Shown here piece after piece: positions 7,833 through 14,892 of a stretch of 64,000 nucleotides of DNA (positions are counted from its first letter, which is position 1; the number at the start of each line of letters is the position of its first letter). The stretch comes from Collinsella sp. TF06-26. GTDB taxonomy: Bacteria > Actinomycetota > Coriobacteriia > Coriobacteriales > Coriobacteriaceae. The notes beneath the pieces were generated by a model. The model ran no database searches, was not told the origin of the DNA, and worked only from the letters and a program-made list of their open reading frames with translations. The stretch lies in NCBI RefSeq assembly GCF_002232035.1, contig NZ_NKXR01000013.1, forward strand, positions 1 to 64,000, given 5' to 3'. A program made the translations under genes and the position numbers.

Positions 7833-7861
7833 ATTGTATTCTAGGTTATCTAGTTTTGCAT
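7833..7861 (-). promoter_or_regulatory. Promoter of the DUF1836 gene with an ACTAGATA operator-like site
   Basis: Read on the minus strand, ACTAGATAACCTAG (7841-7854) lies immediately upstream of a -10 TACAAT (7833-7838), so it would occupy the spacer. It shares ACTAGATA plus the following CC with the right arm of the DegV operator. The -35 is poor, at best a TATGCA-like match. Confidence 0.5.
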
Positions 7862-7870
7862 ACCACATAG

Positions 7871-7916
7871 CCGCCAAGAAAATTGGCGGGACAGTGCACT
7901 GATGCTTCGTCCCGCC
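7871..7916 (-). terminator. trxB: Terminator of trxB
   Basis: The trxB stem GGCGGGAC (7885-7892)/GTCCCGCC (7909-7916) is followed on the minus strand by AATTTTCTT. An overlapping alternative stem CCGCCAA/TTGGCGG (7871-7889) shares sequence with it. Confidence 0.7.
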
Positions 7917-7961
7917 ATTAAGTAAATTGATAACAACCTTACATAAGATATATTATCGTAC

Positions 7962-8900
7962 TTATCCACGGAGAAACGCGTATGCGCTCGTTGCCGCTAT
8001 GGCTCCGTCCGAAACAGCGGTCACAACCTGGCGTAAACGTTTGGAACGGATATCGCCAGCGGCAAATAGACCTGGCGTGCGGGTCGCCATGGATTCATCA
8101 GTCAGAATGCCGCCATCAGGCGCCAGGTCGACTAGATGCTCAACAAGCTCGGTATGTGGCTGCGTCCCCGTAAAGACAAAGATGCCAAACGAGCCGGGCT
8201 CAAATGACTCGGCATGAGTTTCCCCAGATGCATTGTCCTTAAAGGTAATCGTCGTTGGCATGGCTTCGCCCGATAGCTCCACAATACTAGTTTGGTACCT
8301 AACTGTAATATTGTCCTTTGCGAGTACTTTCTGAACAACACCATCGGGCGCACGGAACTGGTCGCGGCGCAGCACGATGGTCACACTGCTGGCAATGTCG
8401 GACAGGAACAGCGCCTCTTCGCATGCCGAATTGCCACCACCGATTACAAAAACCTGCTTGCCGCGGAAAAACATGCCGTCACATGTTGCGCAATATGAAA
8501 CGCCACGACCGCGATACGTATCCTCGCCTGCGAAACCTGCCGGACGCGGCGTGGCACCCATGCAAGCGATAACGCTCGAGGCCAGCGTATCGCCCATATC
8601 GTGATGCACCGTAAACAACGCTGCATCAGCATCGTAATCGATACCCGTAACCATGCTCCATGTAACCTGTGCTCCCAGGCCCTCTGCATGCTGCTGAAAA
8701 CGCTCGCCGAGTTCGGCGCCACTCAGGAGCGGGAAACCCGGATAGTTCTCGACCTCATTGGTTGTGGCGATCTGCCCTCCCGACATGCCCTGCTCAATCA
8801 CGGTCGTCGTCAGGTTGGCACGCGCAGCATAAATGGCGGCAGCATAGCCCGCGGGGCCGCCACCGATAATCGCAACATCGATCGGCTTATCGGTAGTCAT
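7962..8900 (-). CDS. trxB: Thioredoxin reductase
   Basis: The 312-residue flavoprotein reduces thioredoxin with NADPH. It shows the FAD-binding GGGPAGYAAAIYAAR near residue 13, the redox-active CATC at residues 137-140, the NADP-binding GGGNSACEEALFL and a C-terminal GLFAAGDIR FAD motif. The start at 8900 is supported by GAAAGGA upstream. The gene diverges from a GT28-type glycosyltransferase gene. No thioredoxin gene is adjacent. A ferredoxin-dependent or alkyl hydroperoxide reductase partner is possible, but the length and motifs fit a classic low-molecular-weight TrxB. Confidence 0.95.
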   Translation of the reverse strand: MTTDKPIDVAIIGGGPAGYAAAIYAARANLTTTVIEQGMSGGQIATTNEVENYPGFPLLSGAELGERFQQHAEGLGAQVTWSMVTGIDYDADAALFTVHHDMGDTLASSVIACMGATPRPAGFAGEDTYRGRGVSYCATCDGMFFRGKQVFVIGGGNSACEEALFLSDIASSVTIVLRRDQFRAPDGVVQKVLAKDNITVRYQTSIVELSGEAMPTTITFKDNASGETHAESFEPGSFGIFVFTGTQPHTELVEHLVDLAPDGGILTDESMATRTPGLFAAGDIRSKRLRQVVTAVSDGAIAATSAYAFLRG

Positions 8901-9018
8901 GAAGCGTCCTTTCGTCGAAACGTTGTCGTTCTTTGCGCTCATACCCAAATTTACGTGAACGTGACACTCATGCACTACAATGATAAATCCGTATTACAAA
9001 GCTGAAGGGGAGTTATCG

Positions 9019-10320
9019 ATGGACCAGGCGCAGACGAGTGACGACGCTCCCCTGCTCACGCACAGCACTCCCCAATCGGAGCAAACCACACTCCTGGCTC
9101 AGCAAAAACCTCTCGTGACCATCGTGCACGCCTCCGTTGGCTCGGGCCACAAGGCCGCCGCAAATGCGATTGCGCAGGCATTCGACCTCATCCGCGGCAC
9201 CAATGGCATCCCCGAGGATATTGAGATTGAAGTGCTCGATATCCTTGATTTTGGACGTATTAAATTCGACGGCAATAAGACCGCGGCTTCTTTTACGGGA
9301 GCCACGCGCCCCATTTACGACCTGACCTGGCGATATACGCTTACGGGGCATCTTCTCTGGGGTGGCGGAACGGCATGGTCGCGAATTATGTTCCCCGCCT
9401 TCAACGAATATATTCGTAGCCGCAGGCCCATAGCCGTGGTTGCAACGCACATCACAGCAGCCAATGTTGCCGTGGGCGCCCGCGTAATTACGGGTATCGA
9501 TTATCCGGTCATCTGCGTACCGACCGACTACGAAGTCGAGGGATGGTGGCCCCACAAGGACACCGATTTATTCTGTGTTGCCAACGAATTTATGGCCGAA
9601 ACGCTGCGTCCGCGCAAGGTGCTCGAGACAAAGATTCGCATTACCGGCATTCCTATTCGCGCCGGATTCGACACGGATTACGATCGCGAGGAAGAGCTAG
9701 CTAAGTTCAACCTCCCCACCGAGAAGACCGTCGTGCTGGTAATGGCCGGTGCCAGCTTGCCTCAACCGTACGTTCGCTTTCGCGCGGAGATGGACCGCAC
9801 CCTCCCCTTCCTACGCAGCTTCGAAGACATGCACTTTGTCTTTTTGCCGGGCAAAGACACCGAATATGCCACCCGCCTCAAAACGCTCTTCGACGCCATG
9901 AAGCTCGAAAACGTCACGGTTCTGGACTATGTCGATGATATGGCAGCGCTTATGCACGGCTGCGACCTGGCAATTCTCAAATCGGGCGGACTCACCGTCA
10001 CCGAATGCCTGTGCGCACACCTGCCGATGATCCTGCTGGGCAAGTCCTATGGCCAGGAAAAGGCCAACACCACCATGCTCACCGGCATGGGCGCCAGCAT
10101 GCATGTCACCACCGCACGAGAGCTCATCGTGACGTTGCGTCATCTCCACGATCATCCTGAGTCGCTCAAGGCACTGCTCATCAACGGCGAAGTACTACGC
10201 CGCCCCCACGCAGCCGAAGACATAGCCATCACAACCATGGAGCTCGTAGGCAAACCCCAAAAGCGCAAAAGAGCCTTCTGCCGCTTCTACTGGGGCGGAA
10301 AACCCGCGCATATCCGCTAG
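9019..10320 (+). CDS. GT28-type glycosyltransferase, MGDG synthase/UgtP-like
   Basis: The 433-residue protein has an N-terminal MGDG-synthase-like domain (VTIVHASVGSGHKAAANAIAQAF near residue 35) and a C-terminal GT28 half with ILKSGGLTVTECLCAHLPMIL, which forms the nucleotide-sugar site. Family members transfer glucose or galactose to diacylglycerol to make membrane glycolipids and lipoteichoic acid anchors. The exact sugar and acceptor cannot be read. GGGGAG sits 7 nt before the ATG at 9019. The gene is followed 13 nt later by a large palindromic element (10334-10437). Confidence 0.85.
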   Translation: MDQAQTSDDAPLLTHSTPQSEQTTLLAQQKPLVTIVHASVGSGHKAAANAIAQAFDLIRGTNGIPEDIEIEVLDILDFGRIKFDGNKTAASFTGATRPIYDLTWRYTLTGHLLWGGGTAWSRIMFPAFNEYIRSRRPIAVVATHITAANVAVGARVITGIDYPVICVPTDYEVEGWWPHKDTDLFCVANEFMAETLRPRKVLETKIRITGIPIRAGFDTDYDREEELAKFNLPTEKTVVLVMAGASLPQPYVRFRAEMDRTLPFLRSFEDMHFVFLPGKDTEYATRLKTLFDAMKLENVTVLDYVDDMAALMHGCDLAILKSGGLTVTECLCAHLPMILLGKSYGQEKANTTMLTGMGASMHVTTARELIVTLRHLHDHPESLKALLINGEVLRRPHAAEDIAITTMELVGKPQKRKRAFCRFYWGGKPAHIR

Positions 10321-10333
10321 CGTCTTTATGTCC

Positions 10334-10437
10334 GCTTACCCGCGGGAGGCCCCTATATATCATCCCATGCTCAAACATTCTCGCTTCGCTGCGAAACTGC
10401 GCGTGGGACGATATATAGGGGCCTCCCGCGGGTAAGC
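10334..10437 (+). repeat. Palindromic element family 1, copy A
   Basis: The arms at 10334-10361 and 10410-10437 are 28-bp perfect inverted repeats (GCTTACCCGCGGG...TATATATC). The 48-nt core (10362-10409) begins ATCCCATGCTCAAAC and ends GAAACTGCGCGTGGGAC, with an inner TTCGC-T-GCGAA hairpin. The core is shared with copy B on the opposite strand, while the outer arms differ. There is no T-run after the hairpin. It starts 13 nt after the glycosyltransferase stop. Confidence 0.85.
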
Positions 10438-10462
10438 TGCGTTTACGTACTAGCAGCTATAC

Positions 10463-10496
10463 CAGATTCCCCTCCAGTAGAATCTGCAAAGGGGAA
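10463..10496 (+). other. Possible H-type pseudoknot between the paired palindromes
   Basis: CAGATTC (10463-10469) can pair with GAATCTG (10480-10486), and the interleaved CCCT (10470-10473) can pair with AGGG (10490-10493). A competing simple hairpin TTCCCCT/AGGGGAA is also possible. Confidence 0.35.
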
Positions 10497-10513
10497 CCAG
10501 AAAATATAAATAC

Positions 10514-10562
10514 AGTAAGTCGATGCGACAAAGGAGGCGTCCCTTTATCGCATCGACTTACT
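10514..10562. repeat. Palindrome between family 1 copies A and B
   Basis: Arms AGTAAGTCGATGCGA (10514-10528) and TCGCATCGACTTACT (10548-10562) match perfectly over 15 bp, with an inner AAAGG/CCTTT stem. The 155-nt spacer that contains it has no convincing coding frame. Confidence 0.75.
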
Positions 10563-10592
10563 AGAAAAGTAAATATTGTTTCAAGCGAGTAG

Positions 10593-10701
10593 CCGCCCGC
10601 CCGGGGCTTACCTATATCGTTCCACGCGCAGTTTCGCAGCGAGCGAAGCGACGCGAGAATGTTTGAGCATGGAATGATATAGGTAAGCCCCGGGCGGGAG
10701 G
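10593..10701 (-). repeat. Palindromic element family 1, copy B
   Basis: The arms at 10593-10618 and 10676-10701 match at 25 of 26 positions. The 57-nt core reads on the minus strand as ATTCCATGCTCAAAC...GAAACTGCGCGTGGAAC. It is the copy A core plus 9 extra nt in the middle, with a compensatory C-G to T-A change in the closing TTCCA/TGGAA stem. The element ends 12 nt after the dut stop, so relative to its upstream gene it has the same orientation as copy A. Confidence 0.85.
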
Positions 10702-10713
10702 GATACGAGCGCC

Positions 10714-11157
10714 CTAGGCGATGCCGCTGGAGCCGAAGCCTCCTTTGCCTCGGTCGGTTTCGTCTAGTTCTTCTACTTCTATGAGGTTGACCGTGGGGAC
10801 TTCTTGGATGACGAGTTGGGCTATGCGGTCGCCTTTGTTGATTTGGATGTTGTTCGTGGGGTCTAGGTTAATGAGGATAACCTTGAGTTCTCCTCGGTAG
10901 TGGGCGTCGATGAGCCCCGGCGTGTTGACTATAGACAGGCCCTGCTTGATGGCCAAGCCGCTGCGGGGCTGAACGAAGCCGGCGTAGCCATCGGGCAGGG
11001 CGATGGCTAGCCCCGTAGAGACCAGACGGCGTTCGAAGGGCTTCAGGACGCAGTCCTCGTTGGAGCGCAAATCCAAGCCGGCATCGGTGGGATGGGCGTA
11101 TTTGGGAAGCTCGACGGTGGGGTCGAGACGCTTTATGTTGACGGTAATGTTGGACAT
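10714..11157 (-). CDS. dut: dUTP diphosphatase (dUTPase)
   Basis: Hydrolyses dUTP to dUMP and pyrophosphate, keeping uracil out of DNA and feeding dTMP synthesis. The 147-residue trimeric-type enzyme has all five motifs: [43 protein letters not shown] and a C-terminal [10 protein letters not shown]. The gene starts 4 nt after nrdR and is probably co-transcribed with it and the LysM protein gene, which has a LexA box upstream. That would place dUTPase under SOS influence. Confidence 0.95.
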   Translation of the reverse strand: MSNITVNIKRLDPTVELPKYAHPTDAGLDLRSNEDCVLKPFERRLVSTGLAIALPDGYAGFVQPRSGLAIKQGLSIVNTPGLIDAHYRGELKVILINLDPTNNIQINKGDRIAQLVIQEVPTVNLIEVEELDETDRGKGGFGSSGIA

Positions 11158-11161
11158 GGAA

Positions 11162-11605
11162 TCACCTTAGCTTGTCGAGCTCTTGCAGAAATTCATCGAC
11201 GTCTTTGAAATCGCGGTAGACCGAGGCAAAACGGATGTACGCAACCTTGTCGATCTTGGCCAAGCGCTTGAGCACCATGTCACCCAACTCATGGGACGTG
11301 ACGGCCGTCAGCGTGCGAGAGCGAAGCTCGACCTCGATGTCATCGATAATCTCATTGAGCTTCTTAGTGTCGATATCGCGCTTGATGGTGGCGCGCATCA
11401 AGCCGACAAGAAGCTTATTGCGATCGAACCGCTGCTTAGTTCCATCTGACTTAATGACCTCGATAGGGTCCTCGCATCGCTCAAACGTTGTAAAGCGGTA
11501 GTTACACGAGCAACATTCGCGACGGCGCTTAATGGTGTTATTTGACTCCTGCATACGGGAATCAACGACGCGGGTATGTGCCTTGCCGCATTTGGGACAG
11601 CGCAT
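11162..11605 (-). CDS. nrdR: Transcriptional repressor NrdR
   Basis: NrdR represses ribonucleotide reductase genes according to ATP/dATP levels. The 147-residue protein has an N-terminal zinc ribbon (CPKC at residues 3-6 and CCSC further on) and an ATP-cone domain (about residues 48-138, [23 protein letters not shown]). The start is preceded by GAGGAGG. No ribonucleotide reductase gene or obvious NrdR box pair is in the window. It lies between the LysM protein gene and dut on the same strand, without a clear terminator in the 51-nt gap upstream. Confidence 0.96.
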   Translation of the reverse strand: MRCPKCGKAHTRVVDSRMQESNNTIKRRRECCSCNYRFTTFERCEDPIEVIKSDGTKQRFDRNKLLVGLMRATIKRDIDTKKLNEIIDDIEVELRSRTLTAVTSHELGDMVLKRLAKIDKVAYIRFASVYRDFKDVDEFLQELDKLR

Positions 11606-11656
11606 GGTACCTCCTCTTAAACGATAACAAGGGTACCATGCGCAGCGCGATAATGA

Positions 11657-12106
11657 TTACGAACGATCAGGAACCTTAAGATGCGCACCGGCGGCGAGCG
11701 AACCATGCTCCAGATGATTGACGCTACGGATCATGTCGGAAGTCTCTTGCGTGGAAAGGCCTTCGATTGGATATTCTTCGGCAAGCGACCAAAGAGAATC
11801 GCCAGACTGAACGCGAATGGTCTCGTAGGTAATGTTGGAAACGGACTCGGCATACGCGGCGTGACGAGCGCTAAAGACCGACATAGCGAGGACAAAGAAG
11901 AGCGTAAGCGCAACGGCGACGGCGACAATCGTCGGAACCTTCAGGGCAACGCGGGCCGGCGCGACTACAGCCTGCTGATTGAGCGCAGGCTTTACGGTCA
12001 AAGGCTGAAAGCCGGAGCGGCCACCCTGAACAACCGTAAAAGTGGGTTCTGCAGGCGTCTCGAGCTTAAGGGCGAGGTTTCCCTGGACCATATTCGTTAC
12101 GTTCAT
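11657..12106 (-). CDS. Membrane-anchored LysM protein, YneA-like, divergent from lexA
   Basis: The 149-residue protein has a cytoplasmic N-terminal stretch, one transmembrane helix (about residues 55-78, IVAVAVALTLFFVLAMSVF) and a C-terminal LysM domain (IRVQSGDSLWSLAEEYP...GAHLKVP). A small TM-LysM protein divergent from lexA is the hallmark of the YneA/DivS type of SOS-induced cell-division inhibitor. The function is inferred from layout, not from strong identity. A promoter (TAGACA, 17 nt, TGATAA) with a LexA box immediately upstream precedes it. The ATG at 12106 gives better spacing to GGAG than the ATG one codon earlier. Confidence 0.8.
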   Translation of the reverse strand: MNVTNMVQGNLALKLETPAEPTFTVVQGGRSGFQPLTVKPALNQQAVVAPARVALKVPTIVAVAVALTLFFVLAMSVFSARHAAYAESVSNITYETIRVQSGDSLWSLAEEYPIEGLSTQETSDMIRSVNHLEHGSLAAGAHLKVPDRS

Positions 12107-12142
12107 CATGTTCTCCTCTCGCGTGTTTTGCTGAGAACAGTT

Positions 12143-12189
12143 TTATCAAGCCGCGCGGACAAAAATGTCTAGCGCGAGAACGAATGTTC
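12143..12189 (-). promoter_or_regulatory. Promoter of the LysM gene with LexA box 1
   Basis: The -35 TAGACA (12166-12171) and -10 TGATAA (12143-12148) are 17 nt apart on the minus strand. A LexA-box core GAAC-N4-GTTC (12178-12189) abuts the -35. Confidence 0.6.
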
Positions 12190-12204
12190 GGTTATTATTA
12201 TCTT

Positions 12205-12246
12205 CGAACAGTTGTTCCTGTCAAGCAAAATTCGAACATTTGTTTG
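12205..12246 (+). promoter_or_regulatory. Two LexA (SOS) boxes upstream of lexA
   Basis: CGAAC-N4-GTTCC (12205-12218) and CGAAC-N4-GTTTG (12233-12246) closely match the Gram-positive/actinobacterial consensus CGAAC-N4-GTTCG. Their 28-nt separation and position just before the start indicate lexA autorepression. A candidate -10 TATTAT lies at 12193-12198. Confidence 0.85.
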
Positions 12247-12269
12247 ACATGGGTAGAGAGGATGCCCTG

Positions 12270-12914
12270 ATGGCTCGCAAAATTACCAAGCGTCAGCAGC
12301 AAATTTACGACTTCATCAAGGAATATCAGCAGGAGAAGGGTTATCCGCCCAGCGTGCGCGAGATGGCTTCTGCCGTGGGCCTTTCCTCCCCCAGCACCGT
12401 GCACGCCCATCTCTCTGCCCTGGAGGCGCGCGGGCTACTCAAGCGCGATGCCACCAAACCGCGCGCCCTGGAACTCTTTAACGAGGATGGTTCCTCTGTC
12501 TCAATTTCCAAATCTGACGAGCCCACCGCACCTCGCGGAACGGTCTCGCTACCGCTCGTTGGTCGCGTCGCGGCTGGGATTCCCATTCTGGCAGAGCAGA
12601 ATATCGAAGACACGTTTACTATCCCGACCGAAATCGCCACTGATCAGGGTTCCTTTATCCTTGAGGTGCATGGGAGCTCAATGATCAATGTCGGCATCTT
12701 CAATGGCGATTACATCATCGTCCGTGAACAAAAGAGTGCCATGAACGGCGAAATTGTCGTGGCCATGATTGATGGTTCGGCGACCGTCAAGACGTTCTAC
12801 AAGGAGCAGGGGCGTGTGCGCTTGCAGCCCGAGAACGACACCATGGAACCTATCTATGCAACGAATCCCGTTATCCTGGGCAAAGTCGTCGGCTTGATGC
12901 GCCGGTTCTCGTAA
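12270..12914 (+). CDS. lexA: LexA repressor
   Basis: SOS master repressor. It has an N-terminal winged helix (KRQQQIYDFIKEYQ...PPSVREMASAVGLSSPSTVHAHL), the self-cleavage Ala102-Gly103 in RVAAGIPIL, and the S24 peptidase dyad Ser137 (GSSM) and Lys174 (ATVKTF); 214 residues. The start at 12270 (MARKITKRQQ) is chosen because the third LexA box ends just before an upstream in-frame ATG at 12249 and GAGAGG is well placed for 12270. The next gene starts inside its stop codon (TAATG). Confidence 0.96.
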   Translation: MARKITKRQQQIYDFIKEYQQEKGYPPSVREMASAVGLSSPSTVHAHLSALEARGLLKRDATKPRALELFNEDGSSVSISKSDEPTAPRGTVSLPLVGRVAAGIPILAEQNIEDTFTIPTEIATDQGSFILEVHGSSMINVGIFNGDYIIVREQKSAMNGEIVVAMIDGSATVKTFYKEQGRVRLQPENDTMEPIYATNPVILGKVVGLMRRFS

Positions 12915-13618
12915 TGCAAAAACGCATAACCATCTTTGATACCGTCCGCGGGTTTACGATGATTTCTATGGCAGGTTTTCACGCTTGCTATGATCTCGCC
13001 TACCTGTACGGCTGGGATATGCCTTGGTTTACCCAGACTGTCTTTCAAGACGTCTGGCGCGCCAGCATCAGCTGGGTATTTTTGTTTATCGCGGGTTGGA
13101 TGTGCACGCTCTCACGCAACAATGCCAAACGAGCGGCTAAGTACGCTGCCGCAGCTTTGGTCGTCTGGATCGCAACAACGCTCGTATCGGTCGACGATTC
13201 AGTGAACTTTGGCATCATTTATTGCATGGCGGTGTGCACCGCGGTGGTTGCGTTCACCCGTCCGTTACTCCAAAAATTACCGGGCTCATGGGGCATCGCA
13301 GCGTGCCTTGTTCTTTTTGCCCTAACCTGGGGCATTCCAAAGGCGGTCTACCCACTCCCCTACCTGGCATGGCTTGGATTCCCAGGCCCGGGTTTTGTTT
13401 CGGGAGATTACTATCCGCTCATACCGTTTGTCTTTATGTACCTTACCGGCTTTTTTGCTGCCCAGGCAGCACAAGCATCAAGTCTCGAAGCGCCAGCATG
13501 GGCATACGCCAATCCTATCCCGGCGCTCGCAGTCCTGGGTCGGCATGCCTTACCGTTCTACCTGCTCCATCAGCCAGTCATTCTAGGCGTGCTAGAAATC
13601 GTTTATTCCGTACGATAG
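12914..13618 (+). CDS. Membrane acyltransferase-like protein, HGSNAT/DUF1624 family
   Basis: The 234-residue polytopic protein has about seven hydrophobic segments and starts RITIFDTVRGFTMISMAGFHACYDL. It matches the bacterial family resembling the heparan-alpha-glucosaminide N-acetyltransferase catalytic domain, seen in the buried D-x-x-RG and H-x-x-YDL patterns and the C-terminal LGRHALPFYLLHQPV. The substrate is unknown. Its ATG overlaps the lexA stop by 1 nt, so it is translationally coupled to lexA and probably SOS-induced. Its 3' end overlaps the convergent hflX gene by 16 nt. Confidence 0.78.
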   Translation: MQKRITIFDTVRGFTMISMAGFHACYDLAYLYGWDMPWFTQTVFQDVWRASISWVFLFIAGWMCTLSRNNAKRAAKYAAAALVVWIATTLVSVDDSVNFGIIYCMAVCTAVVAFTRPLLQKLPGSWGIAACLVLFALTWGIPKAVYPLPYLAWLGFPGPGFVSGDYYPLIPFVFMYLTGFFAAQAAQASSLEAPAWAYANPIPALAVLGRHALPFYLLHQPVILGVLEIVYSVR

Positions 13619-14892
13619 CGCTCGAGCCGCGGTGCAATACGAGCCGGCAGTTTCGCCACAATGCGAACGCCGTCCTCGAGATATTCCTCATGCAGAAGGG
13701 CTCCCTGCTCATGCACCAGCGTGATGAGAGCGCCCTCGCGATACGGGATATCAGCGGAGAGCAACACATCGGTGGCAGCTGCCTCGCGAGCAATGCGATC
13801 GACGAGATCGTCGAGCCCCTCGCCCGTTTGGGCCGAGAACAGAACGGCTTCCGGATAGCGACGACGGAAACTCAATCGATCAACGCTATCGAGAAGATCG
13901 ATTTTATTGAATACGGTCAGCGTTAAACGCTCTCCGGCGCCGATCTCATCAAGCACGCGGTCGACAGCCTCCAGCTGCCGCTCATAGTCCTCGTCAGACG
14001 CATCTACGACTTTGAGAATTAGATCGGCACCCAACACCTCGGAAAGCGTCGATTTAAAGGCATCGACCAGACCATGCGGCAGCTTTTGAATAAAGCCGAC
14101 GGTATCGGTAATCGTCATGCCGCGACCGCCGGGCAGGCGATACGAACGCGTCGTAGGGTCGAGCGTAGCAAACAGCTTGTCCTGCGAAAGTACCGTAGAG
14201 CCGGTCAGACGATTGAGCAACGTCGATTTACCGGCATTGGTATAACCGGCTAACGCGACGCGAAACGCCGGTGACTCAATGCGGTTCTTGGATTGAACAT
14301 CGCGACGCTGTTCAACCTGCTTGAGCTCACGACGAAGCGCAGCGATCTTATTACGAATGAGGCGACGGTCGACCTCGAGCTGACTTTCGCCCTGACCAAA
14401 ACGTGAGCCGATGCCGCCGCGCGTCTGCTCCTTGGCGAGATGGCTCCACATGCCACGCAGGCGAGGCAACAAATATTGAAGCTGTGCCAGCTGTACCTGC
14501 AGGCGTCCCTCACGCGTCTGAGCATGCAGGCCAAAGATATCCAGGATCAGTGCTGTACGATCGATAATCTTTACCGGCTCGCCCACGGCTTTCTCCAAAT
14601 AGGATTGCTGCGAGGGGGTCAGGTCGTCGTCAAAAATAACGACATCGGCATCCATGCGATGCACCAGGCCGCACAGCTCTTCAACCTTACCGGAACCGAT
14701 AAACGATTTTGGATACGGCTTTACCAAACGCTGCGACAAGCGTGCCACGCACTGGGCACCAGCTGTGTGGGCAAGACGCTCCAGCTCATCAAGCGAGCGA
14801 TCGAGCGGCCATGCATTGTCGCGCCACTCAACACCAACTAAAATGGCACGCTCGGGCTCGGGTGCCGTGGGAACAAGGGGGAAACGGGCCAT
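13603..14892 (-). CDS. hflX: Ribosome-splitting GTPase HflX
   Basis: HflX binds the 50S subunit and splits stalled ribosomes, often under heat or antibiotic stress. The 429-residue protein has the N-terminal nucleotide-binding part (YPKSFIGSGKVEEL near 60-73), the HflX signature RGGIGSRFGQGESQLEVDRR (about 158-177), a coiled coil, and a G domain with GYTNAGKST (216-224), DTVGFIQKLP and NKIDLLD. Its start overlaps the miaA stop by 1 nt (TAATG). The order miaB-miaA-hflX is a common translation-quality operon. The 3' end overlaps the convergent acyltransferase gene by 16 nt. Confidence 0.96.
   Translation of the reverse strand: MARFPLVPTAPEPERAILVGVEWRDNAWPLDRSLDELERLAHTAGAQCVARLSQRLVKPYPKSFIGSGKVEELCGLVHRMDADVVIFDDDLTPSQQSYLEKAVGEPVKIIDRTALILDIFGLHAQTREGRLQVQLAQLQYLLPRLRGMWSHLAKEQTRGGIGSRFGQGESQLEVDRRLIRNKIAALRRELKQVEQRRDVQSKNRIESPAFRVALAGYTNAGKSTLLNRLTGSTVLSQDKLFATLDPTTRSYRLPGGRGMTITDTVGFIQKLPHGLVDAFKSTLSEVLGADLILKVVDASDEDYERQLEAVDRVLDEIGAGERLTLTVFNKIDLLDSVDRLSFRRRYPEAVLFSAQTGEGLDDLVDRIAREAAATDVLLSADIPYREGALITLVHEQGALLHEEYLEDGVRIVAKLPARIAPRLERYRTE

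Noticed and set aside
10334-10437. Simple Rho-independent terminator
   Set aside because: The stem is far longer than needed, has a conserved 48-nt core and lacks a T-run; a homologous core occurs in inverted orientation nearby.
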